The notes under the pieces were generated by a model, which saw only the letters and a list, made by a program, of their open reading frames with translations, did no database searches and was not told the origin of the DNA. The position numbers and the translations under genes were made by a program. Of a DNA stretch of 30,089 nucleotides, positions 9,336 through 18,990 are shown piece after piece. Origin of the DNA: Branchiostoma floridae (lineage: Eukaryota; Chordata; Leptocardii; Amphioxiformes; Branchiostomatidae); the NCBI RefSeq assembly GCF_000003815.2, contig NC_049981.1, forward strand, positions 9,522,210-9,552,298, in the 5' to 3' direction. How positions within the stretch are numbered: the stretch's first letter is position 1; each line of letters starts with the position of its first letter.

Positions 9336-9706
9336 ATATCCGTCAGGAAAAAAGAATCTCATATAACGTTTTCCACAAGAAATGGGAAGAAAACCTAGGT
9401 TACAATGGCAACATCAACAAGGAATATATAAACAGGAATTATATCATGATAAATTATAGAAAAACTGTCCTAAAACTCACAAATTCTGAAAAAATTGCCA
9501 ACACAGCTGCTCTGTGCTGTGTTTACTTGTTCGGGATAGTGACACCGGAAGTGATTCCTAACCTCTGACCTTTAACCCTAAACAAAAAACTGCGTGCATG
9601 AATATTCTTCCCCCAGGCACTACTTGTTGGACGTGTTTGTAAGCCAGAATCTTGCCACGTCAAAATGTTTTGAGCCCGTTTCACGTCTTCTCAACGACTC
9701 AAGACG
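9336..9706. promoter_or_regulatory. intergenic region, possible divergent promoter
   Basis: It lies between the minus-strand BTB-ZF gene and the plus-strand exon at 9707. CACGTC-type sites occur near 9655 and 9682 and could bind bZIP or E-box factors. No TATA box is evident. Assignment as a shared promoter rests only on head-to-head layout. Confidence 0.3.
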
Positions 9707-9843
9707 ATGGAGGAGCCAGAGGAAGAGACGATAGACCTTACAGGGCCAGAAGAAGTGGTCGAAGAAGCCGAGTATAACCAAGACTTTTCGGATGAAGACT
9801 CGCTTCTTCCACAAGCAGTCGTAGAAGGAGGGGAGGGCCACAG
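9707..9843 (+). CDS. first coding exon of an unidentified acidic protein
   Basis: ATG at 9707 opens 45 codons ending at a strong donor, CACAG|GTACGTC (9843/9844), phase 2. The product is very acidic (MEEPEEETIDLTGPEEVVEE...). It contains IDLT next to acidic residues, a pattern typical of SUMO-interacting motifs, and a Ser-Asp-Glu-Asp-Ser cluster resembling a CK2 site. The sequence just upstream has the CG content of a start region. Read-through past the donor soon reaches a stop. Downstream exons may be those at 27618 and 27848, but phase does not fit simply. I do not recognise the protein. Confidence 0.5.
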
Positions 9844-10024
9844 GTACGTCTTGGAGCGAAGGGAGTGTCTTAGAATTTTAAAAACGGTATCAAATACATG
9901 TAGGATTGGCACATATGAAATTTGTTAGAAAGCGATATGTAAGTGGGCGAAATTAATACAGTATTGTTTGCAAAGCATATTGACACATACGACATAGTAC
10001 TTGATATATAATTATATTTCAGCC

Positions 10025-10222
10025 ATACATAGTATGGTGAAATATATTGTTATATTGCAATCCATACATAGTATGGGATTGCAATATACTGTTTATATTG
10101 CAATCCATACATAGTATGGGATTGCAATATATTGTTATATTGCAATCCATACATAGTATGGGATTGCAATATATTGTTATATTGCAATCCATACATAGTA
10201 TGGGATTGCAATATATTGTTTT
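10025..10222. repeat. 42-bp palindromic tandem array (four units)
   Basis: TTGCAATCC starts at 10055, 10098, 10140 and 10182. Each unit has arms TTGCAATCCATAC and GTATGGGATTGCAA around a very short centre, so it is a near-perfect foldback. A fifth, diverged half unit is at 10022-10045. Single copies recur at about 11098, 12179 and 14468 within the larger array. Confidence 0.93.
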
Positions 10223-13200
10223 TCCTGAGTTTCTCCTGTCAAAATCTTCAAATGGATTCTACTTTTTCATTTTTGGGCCAAATGAGCTGAAATTTGGCAT
10301 GGAGGTAGAAATAGCAAATACCCCCAGACGTTTTTTTCACTTTTTTGATAGAGGCCTTAGAATTTATGATATTTAGGGTTTTTGGTCATTTTTAGACAAA
10401 ATATATATATTTTGGGCCCCTGTGCCCTGGTATTACAAGCTGATGACCTGAAATTTGGTACAGAGGTGCATTGGACATATGAGCACAGAAAACCATCAAA
10501 ACTTTCTTCATAGATCACTCCAAAAATGAGTTATTTTAGGGTTTTTGGCCATTTTTGACTAAAAAAGTATATTTTTGGCTCCTATGCCCTTGTATTCAAA
10601 CCAAATGACCTGAAATTTGGTAGATATGTGCATTGGACACATGAGCACAGGGTCCCACCAACACTTTCTTCATAGATCACTTCAAAAATGAGTTATTTTG
10701 GGTTTTTTGACCATTTTTGACTAAAAATGTCTATTTTTTGCTCCTATACCCTTGTATAGAAACCAAATGGCCTGAAATTTGGTGAAGAGGTGCATTGAAC
10801 ATATGCTCACATGACCCCATTGAAACTTTCTTCATAGATCACTTCAAAAATTAGTTATTTTGGGGTTTTCAGTCATTTTTGTCTAAAAATGTATATTTTG
10901 GCTTCTATGCCCTTGTATTGAAACCAAATGACCTAAAATTCGGGATAAAGGTGTGTAGGACAACTGCCCACAGTACTTCATTATTCCTTTGAGCAGACAT
11001 TACTTCAAATTGTTGAATTTGGGGATTTTTTCCAGGATGAAGATGGATTGCAATATGCTGTATTTGCTCCTAAGCAAATGTCGGCCTTTCTAGTTATATT
11101 GCAATCCATACATAGTATGGGATTGCAATATATTGTTTTTCCTGAGTTTCTCCTGTCAAAATCTTCAAATGGATTCTACTTTTTCATTTTTGGGCCAAAT
11201 GAGCTGAAATTTGGCATGGAGGTAGAAATAGCAAATACCCCCAGACGTTTTTTTCACTTTTTTGATAGAGGCCTTAGAATTTATGATATTTAGGGTTTTT
11301 GGTCATTTTTAGACAAAATATGTATATTTTGGGTCCCTGTGCCCTGGTATTACAAGCTAATGACCTGAAATTTGGTACAGAGGTGCATTAGACATATGAG
11401 CACAGAAAACCATCAAAACTTTCTTCATGGATCACTTCAAAAATTAGTTATTTTAGGGTTTTTGGCCATTTTTGACTAAAAATGTATATTGTTGGCTCCT
11501 ATGCCCTTGTATTAAAACCAAATGACCTGAAATTTGGTACATAGGTGCGTTTGACATATGACCACAGAACCCCATCAACGCTATGTTCGTTGTTTACTCC
11601 AAAAATGAGTTATTTTAGGGTTTTGGGCCATTTTTGACTAAAAATGTATATTTTTGGCTCCTATGCCCTTGTATGAGAACCAAATGACCTGAAATTTGGT
11701 ACAGAGGTGCATTGAACATATGCTCACAGGACCCCATTGACACTTTCTTCATAGATCACTTCAAAAATTAGTTATTTTGGGGTTTTCAGTCATTTTTGAC
11801 TAAAAATGTATATTTTTTGGCTTCTATGCCCTTGTATGTAAACCAAATGACCTGAAAGTTGGTACAAAGGTAAATTGGACATATGACAACAGGACCCCAT
11901 CAACACTTTCTTCATAGAGCACTTATAAAATGAGTTATTTTGGGATTTTTAGCCATTTTTAACTAAAAAATGTATATTTTTGGCTCCTATGCCCTTATAT
12001 TGAAACCAAATGACCTAAAATTCGGCATGAAGGCGTGTAGGACAAGTGCCCACAGTACTTCATTTTTCCTTTGAGCAAACATTACTTCAAATTGTTGAAT
12101 TTTGGGATTTTTTCAAGGATGAAGATGGATTGCAATATGCTGTATTTGCTCCTAAGCAAATGTCGGCCTTTCTAGTTATATTGCAATCCATACGTAGTAT
12201 GGGATTGCAATATATTGTTTTTCCTTTGTCTCTTCTTCTTCTCCTGTCAAATCTTCAATTGGGATTAATTTTTTCATTTTTTGGCCAAATGAGCTGAAAT
12301 TTGGCAGGGTGGTAGAAATAGCAAATACCCCCAGACGTTTTTTTCACTTTCTTGATAGAGGCCTTAGAATTTATGATATTTAGGGTTTTTGGTCATTTTT
12401 AGACAAAATATGTATATTTTGGGCCCCTGTGCCCTGGTATTACAAGCTAACGACCTGAAATTTGGTACAGAGGTGCATTGGACATATGAGCACAGAAAAC
12501 CATTAACACCTTCTTCATAGATCACTTCAAAAATTAGTTATTTTAGGGTTTTTGGCCATTTTTGACTAAAAATGTATATTTATGGCTCCTATGCCCTTGT
12601 ATTAAAACCAAATGACCTGAAACTTGGTACATAGGTGCGTTTGACATATGACCACAGAACCCCATCAACGCTTAATTCATTGTTTACTCCAAAAATGAGT
12701 TATTTTAGGGGTTTTGGCCATTTTTGACAAAAAATGTATATTTTTGGCTCCTATGCCCTTGTATGAAAACCTAATGACCTGAAATTTGGTACAGAGGTGC
12801 ATTGAACATATGCTCACAGGACCCCATTGACACTTTCTTTATAGATGACTTCAAAAATGAGTTATTTTAGGGTTTTCAGTCATTTTTGACAAAAAATATA
12901 TATTTTTGGCTTCTATGCCCTTGTATGTAAACCAAATCACCTGAAATTTGGTAGAAACGTAAATTGGACATATGGCAACAGGACCCCATCAACAATTTCT
13001 TCATAGAGCACTTATAAAATGAGTTATTTTGGGATTTTTAGCCATTTTTAACTAAAAAATGTATATTTTTGGCTCCTATGCCCTTATATTGAAACCAAAT
13101 GACCTAAAATTCGGCATGAAGGTGTGTAGGACAAGTGCCCACAGAACTTCATTTTCTCATTGAGCAAACATTACTTCAAATTGTTGAATTTGGGGATTTT

Positions 13201-14900
13201 TTCAAGGATGAAGATGGATTGCAATATGCTGTATTTGCTCCTAAGCAAATGTCGGCCTTTCTAGTTTTTTCTTTGTCTCTCCTGTCAAATCTTCAAATGG
13301 GAATAACTTTTTTATTTTTTGACCAAATGACCTGAAATTTGGCAGGGTGGTAGAAATAGCAAATACCCCCAGACCTTTTTTTCACTTTATTGATAGAGGC
13401 CTTAGAATTTATGATATTTAGGGTTTTTGGTCATTTTTAGACAAAATATGTATATTTTGGGCCCCTGTGCCCTGGTATTACAAGCTAATGACCTGAAATT
13501 TGGTACAGAGCTGCATTGGACATATGAGTACAGAAAACCATTTACACTTTCTTCATAGATCACTTCAAAAATTAGTTATTTTAGGGTTTTTGGCCATTTT
13601 TGACTAAAAATGTATATTTTTGGCTCCTATGCCCTTGTATTAAAACCAAATGACCTGAAATTTGGTACAGAGGTGCATTAAACATATGAGCACAGAAAAA
13701 AATCAACACTTTCTTCATAGATTGCTTAAAAAATGAGTTATTTTAGGGTTTTTGGCCATTTTTGACTAAAAATGTATATTTTTGGCTCCTATGCCCTTGT
13801 ATTAAAACCAAATGACATGAAATTTGGTACATAGGTGCGTTTGACATATAACCACAGAACCCCATCAATGCTTTATTCATTGTCTACTCCAAAAATGAGT
13901 TATTTTAGAGTTTTTGGCCATTTTTGACAAAAAATGTATATTTTTGGCTCCTATACCCTTGTATGAAAACCTAATGACCTGAAATTTGGTACAGTAGTGC
14001 ATTGAACATATGCTCACAGGACCCCATTGACACTTTCTTCATAGATGACTTCAAAAATTAGTTATTTTGGGGTTTTCAGCCATTTTTGACTAAAAATGTA
14101 TATTTTTGGCTTCTATGGCCTTGTATGTAAACCAAATGACCTGAAATTTGGTACAAAGGTAAATTGGACAAATGACAACAGGACCCCATCAACACTTTCT
14201 TCATAGAGCCCTTATAAAATGAGTTATTTTGGGATTTTTAGCCATTTTTAACTAAAAAATGTATATTTTTGGCTCCTATGCCCTTATATTGAAACCACAT
14301 GACCTAAAATTAGGCATGAAGGTGTGTAGGACAAGTGCCCACAGTACTTCATTTTCCCTTTGAGCAAACATTACTTCAAATTGTTGAATTTTGGGATTTT
14401 TCAAGGATGAAGATGGATTGCAATATGCTGTATTTGCTCCTAAGCAAATGTCGGCCTTTCTAGTTATATTGCAATCCCCATACATAGTATGGGATGCAAT
14501 ATATTGTTTTTCCTTAGTTTCTCCTGTCAAAATCTTCAAATGGATTCAACTTTTTCATTTTTCGACTAAATGACCTGAAATTTGGCATGGGCATAGAGTT
14601 GGCAAATACCCCCAGACGTTTTTTTCATTTTTTTCACAAAGGCCTTAAAAATCATTTTATTGCGTTAATTCGGCAATTTTCTGACAAATTTGTATATTTT
14701 GTGGTCCTGTGCCCTGGTATTACAACGACAAGAACCGAAATTTGGCACAGGGTTACCTTGGACATATGTCCACAGGGTATCATTTGTGTTGGTGATATAC
14801 ACCACTTGGAAATCATTCATTTTTTAGTGTTTTGGGCTATATTCCGACCAAAAATGGGCCAAAAAAATCCGAGACACTCTCGTAGAATCCCATGCACGTT
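10223..14900 (+). repeat. nested satellite: ~162-bp monomers in ~1.1-kb units
   Basis: Monomers contain CCAAATGACCTGAAATTTGG (itself a foldback, CCAAAT/ATTTGG) and TTTTTGGCTCCTATGCCCTT. In the first unit they recur near 10445, 10607, 10769 and 10930. Higher-order units begin with CTCCTGTCAAA at 10233, 11150, 12241, 13279 and 14521. Four end with TTTGCTCCTAAGCAAATG followed by TCGGCCTTTCTAG, at 11093, 12175, 13264 and 14463 (1082, 1089 and 1199 bp apart). Monomers after about 14640 are strongly diverged. Short frames here are repeat noise. Confidence 0.93.
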
Positions 14901-14929
14901 CGATGTTCGATATAGTCCAACGTAATTCC

Positions 14930-15290
14930 ATGATGGAACGTGTGTTCCGACATGGGGTTACCTGCGGTCATCCCGTAAACCAGCATCGATCACGCGTCAC
15001 GAGGAACAACGTTGAAAGTAATGGCTTTTTTAACCACAGAAGAAACTTGACAATGAATAAAATGTTCGCACATCACTGTACTGGTGTTGTTGTACCTGTA
15101 AAATTCACACCGACGTTGAAAGTTTGCGTTTGCCATGAACGTGTGCTTTGATTTGGGGTAACCTGCGGCCATACCGTAAACCGACATCGATCGCGCAGCA
15201 CAACGTTAAAACTCATGGCTGTTTTAACCACAAATAAAACTTAAAAACGAATATAAGGCACATACATCAATGAGTGTTGTTGTTAGAGCT
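14930..15290. repeat. diverged 201-bp tandem duplication
   Basis: GGGGTTACCTGCGGTCAT at 14954 and GGGGTAACCTGCGGCCAT at 15155 begin two related stretches. Both continue through CCGTAAACC, CATCGATC, ACAACGTT and TTTTAACCACA, and end near GTGTTGTTGT. The spacing is 201 bp. No coding potential is seen. Confidence 0.75.
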
Positions 15291-15960
15291 ACGTTATACC
15301 GACAATGCTCATACTTTCTCCCGTTTTCTGTTGCCACACCTCCTCACTTGGCGAGCCTGTAAGTGCTGTTTTGCACAGCATCCAAACGCTTTTAAAATCA
15401 GCTTTTAAGTACTTTAAACTGACTTCACACCGTTAACTTGGCTTTTATTTGAATAATACAATGTAATTGTATCAGTACTGAATAAATAACTAATGCTCAA
15501 TGTTTGTTACAGCAGGCTGATGTTTAAAAAATCATTTCTTAACGTAGTTACGCTGTCTGAAAATTCCATTCACTTTGTAGGGGGATAACTTAAAAACAAT
15601 CAATTTTTTTTTACGAATCGAGATACAAAAATGATAGAAACTAATAAAAATATATTTCTAGTAAATTATCATAACCAAAATATTGATGTTTTTTTGACAA
15701 TTTTTGACATAAAATATTCTATTTATGTGGTATTCTTTATATTCCCCATATGGCCACCATATGATGGCAATAGTGTGTTCCAAATATTTGCATACGTTGG
15801 AGCGTTTTATTTATATCAGGGGTGAACCTGCTATTGAAAACCAAGCTGAATGCCGTTTTTGTAACAATAAACAGTCTTTCAGATGAGATATGTAAATCAT
15901 AAAATTTTGATTAGTATTTTGCATAAAACAAAGAATATTACTTAAACGAAAACGACCCCA
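15291..15960. other. no gene recognised
   Basis: AT-rich sequence without a supported exon, RNA gene or defined repeat. Confidence 0.5.
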
Positions 15961-15961
15961 A

Positions 15962-16201
15962 CTACGACAGTGTTATGAGTTCACCCCTAACAATGCTGGA
16001 AGATGGTTTCACCGTTCGAGTTCGAAGTTCATTCTTCCAACTGTCAGACGATGTCTGATTAGAAAATCCGGAAAGTTTTCTCACTTCTCTCACGAAAACT
16101 TTCTTACTAAAATTTTCTAGCGGTAGCGTCAACAATATCTTGTACTTCATTTCTTCAAAGTCGAAAGATCGACAGACGTCGAAGCGGTTCAGAGGATCCA
16201 C
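15962..16201 (-). other. unassigned 80-codon open frame, no Met near its start
   Basis: The minus-strand frame has balanced composition (it includes FDFEEMKYKILLTLPLENF) in a stretch less AT-rich than its surroundings. The codon at 16201 is GTG and a TGA lies about six codons upstream. If real it would have to be an internal exon. On the other strand CGACAAAG|GTAAGT at about 16232-16245 is a strong donor, so the same stretch could instead be a plus-strand 5' exon. I do not recognise the product. Confidence 0.2.
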
Positions 16202-16245
16202 TGTCGTGATTTTTCGTCAGGGAAGCGAGTGCCGACAAAGGTAAG

Positions 16246-16630
16246 TTACGTATGATAGTAGTTTTCCCGCCAAATGTATATGTCACAGAAAACTAAATAA
16301 ATAATTTATTGAACTTCTATAAAAAAGAAATGTTACATTACATAGTGTTTGCAGAAATGTAGGGTGACATTTCTTCCCTGTACTAAGTTGTAGATTTTTT
16401 TAAAACCGATTTTGTTGACAAACTACTTACAAAAATGCACAAAAGCCCAACGATTATATTCTATAGAACACCCATTCGAGAATTCGAAAGAAAAAAAAAA
16501 TACTGGGTTCAGTCAAGTAAATCTATTCGTCTTACTCAGTTTAGGGTGGCAATAAGTGTTATATTTTAGCAGTTTGTTTATCAGCTGAGTATAATGTGTT
16601 GTTATTCACAAGATCATCTTATATTTATAA
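16246..16630. other. no gene recognised
   Basis: AT-rich sequence with a poly-A run near 16490. Nothing else could be supported. Confidence 0.5.
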
Positions 16631-17022
16631 GGCCCTAGGAAAAAAAATGTAGTGTTTCCTGTTTCAGTCCTGAAAAAATTAGGGTCGGTAGGTAGGGATT
16701 ATCTTTGTTTTTTCTTGTATTTTTTTTTAGGCTGGCCAAAATTCTAGTGATACATATTTACAATACAGTTGAACAAAGTAAACTGAAATGTATGATGACA
16801 CTTGTCTTTCAATGTCAAACTTTAATTTTGTGCATGATAGATACATTTATCCTTCATTAGATGGGACAAGCAGTGTTTTACTTCAATAGGAAGCAGGCCA
16901 AATAGAAATTCTAACTGGAAGCTATGTGACTCCACTGCCCACCCAAAAAAAAGTCTAGGGTCGGCAGGTTTTTTTAGGGTAGGTAGGGAAACAGGAAACA
17001 CAACATTTTTTTTTCCTAGGCC
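16631..17022. mobile_element. 392-bp MITE with ~34-bp terminal inverted repeats
   Basis: The left end, GGCCCTAGGAAAAAAAATGT, runs on to GTGTTTCCTGTTTC. The right end, GAAACAGGAAACACAACA then a T run and CCTAGGCC, is its reverse complement apart from a few mismatches or indels. Just inside, AGGGTCGGTAGGTAGG (about 16680) and AGGGTCGGCAGG plus AGGGTAGGTAGG (about 16957-16988) recur in the same orientation. There is no open frame. The target duplication is unclear. Confidence 0.82.
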
Positions 17023-17159
17023 TAATAAGTAAATCCTCGCTTGATGTGATGTGATGTGTTATTGTTACAACATTGAAAGTTATCCTTTTATTGTTGTAAA
17101 CCTCCCTAATTGAATCACCCCTCTTCCACATACTAGGGAGCAAAAATTTTTGTTACTAG

Positions 17160-18355
17160 AATTCATGAGGGTCTGCATGCCTTTTTCCGTTTTAAGTGTT
17201 ACGAGCCATTTTAATTCACCGTTAATCGTTACCGACCCGCTCTAATTCAACGTTAATCGTTATCGGTATATTCTTCGTTAAGCGTTATTGGTCGTTTTAA
17301 TTCAACGTTAATCGTTATTTGTTATCCAGAATTCACCGTTAAGCGTTACCAAGAAATTCTTCGTAACCCGTTATACTGTACACACGAAGTCAAATGCCAG
17401 ATAGAACCCCCTTAAAATGCAGGAAATTGCGTTTCACAGGGTCCAGATTTCAAAATTTCTCCGAGCCTCCCGGCCTTCGAACTCTGAACACTCCAAACTT
17501 TATCACTCATACAGATTTCAGTGTCAAACATAGTTTCGGGCAAAAAGTTCTCCTAGAATGCAGAAAAGGAGGTTTCTCCGGACCTCCATTGCGACGGCTT
17601 GCGCCTTTGGCGCTCACGACGATGTGGGGAAAATATGTTAGGGGCACAAAAAAAACTTTTCTCTCTAAATCTAATAAAATGTCATTTTAGCTTCATCTTA
17701 CGGCAAAATCTGTCCTTCAAAATGCAGTAAATGGTGTTTCAGATTTTTAAATTTTCCCAGACTTATATTGCAATGTCTCGTGCCTTCCGAGCTCGAAATA
17801 ATAAAAATATGTCGGGGCTAAATGGGGTTGGAGTCCAAAGCTACGAGTATAATTATGTGTGATTTGATGAAAATGTCAAAATCAACCTAGCTTAGTCGGT
17901 TGGCAAAATTTGCCGAAAATGCAGGAAATAGCATTTAAGACTATAAGAGGGTCTTGATTAAAAAAAATTTCTGGAATGGGTCTCGCCTTCGGCGCTCCAT
18001 GTGCTGAAACAATAGTTCACTCCCCCCATATGACATTTGCTGCCGCCTTCTCTGTGGCGGGCCGGGAACTCTGCCTCTGTCAATTTACAGATGTCATGGA
18101 CATTATATTGTCCCTGTCATTCCTCCGGGTTCTGGGCACCTTTTGCTTCTCACAATGTATTCACCCATTGATATACAGTAGCTACTCTAGCGTTGTATGA
18201 ATAGGAATGCACGTCGATGTTACTGTTATGCTTTGTAACTCATTCTGAATTTACCGTTAAGCGTTACCGGGCCTCCTGAATTTACCGTTAAGCGTTACCG
18301 GGCCTCCTGAATTCACCGTTAAACGTTAGTTACCAAGAACCCCCCATGCAGACCC
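17160..18355. mobile_element. repeat-bounded element with subterminal minisatellites
   Basis: ATGAGGGTCTGCATG at about 17165 is mirrored by CATGCAGACCCTCG at 18342-18355, inverted. Inside both ends lie degenerate ~36-bp tandem repeats of CCGTTAAGCGTTACC: about six at 17205-17370 and three at 18245-18330. They have the same orientation at both ends. The centre carries four diverged ~150-bp units, described separately. No transposase frame is seen, so it is probably a non-autonomous transposon; its class is undetermined. Confidence 0.5.
17395..18030. repeat. diverged ~150-bp tandem repeat with CGCCTTCGGCGC hairpin
   Basis: Four units begin with AATGCAGGAAAT-like text near 17416, 17558, 17720 and 17919. 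Each ends in a variant of GCGCCTTTGGCGCTC or GCCTTCGGCGCTCC (near 17603 and 17985). The end motif is a short foldback. Confidence 0.65.
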
Positions 18356-18535
18356 TCGTTCATATCTTTGCCAAATGATCTAGAGAAGTATTATAGATTT
18401 TTTCCATTGACTTATAAGTTATATTATATTGCAAGTTAGGTCCTCTTTTATATAAATTGTCTCAGCTGATCACTTTCTACATACACAAATGGTATAACTT
18501 GTGTAAAGATACCAAAAAGGGAGGTTTTCAATTTC

Positions 18536-18722
18536 ATGCAGTACCTAGCCTGCAAGCCTCTTTGGCCCAAGGCCCAATTTACCAAACTTTACCTTTGTTT
18601 TCCTGACCCCTACCCATACCAAATGTCATCAAGATCCATCAAAGGCTTCTTGAGTTATACTGTTGACAGACACACAGATAAACACACCCATAATGTAACC
18701 TTGTTGGCGAAGGTAGAGATGC
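18536..18722 (+). mobile_element. retroposon 3'-tail-like fragment
   Basis: CATCAAAGGCTTCTTGAGTT, then GACAGACACACAG and GCGAAGGTA, resemble the conserved tail seen in many invertebrate SINE/LINE copies (gag-tta-tcc, cagacagacac, ggcggagg). Only the tail is visible and no ends are defined. It lies about 270 bp upstream of the Helentron reading frame. Confidence 0.35.
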
Positions 18723-18990
18723 ATGTTTAAATATCGCACACACAAAAATATGAATTACAGCATATCACCAACAGTATGTAGATGCTGTAAGATTCGCAAA
18801 ATCTTGTGCAAGATGAGGTGTATGTATCTTCTAATTGACTGCATCACTAGCCCTGGAACAAAGGCCATCATCCAGGAGGTATGGACTTGTAAAGCCAGTC
18901 ACATAGATGCAAAAGAGCCTGCATGTACAATGTATACTATACTTGTGAAAGTTGATTGTTCACTCTGGTATTATTAATGTTTCAGGAGAA

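Noticed and set aside
11048-14573. several 60-109-codon frames with MGLQYIVFPEF or LQYAVFAPKQM
   Set aside because: They repeat with the satellite period and cover the hairpin and palindrome motifs, so they are repeat noise.
18952-18990. upstream extension of the Helentron frame
   Set aside because: It begins at TTG, not ATG; the first ATG is 18991, just before the basic MPRRKSKK start.
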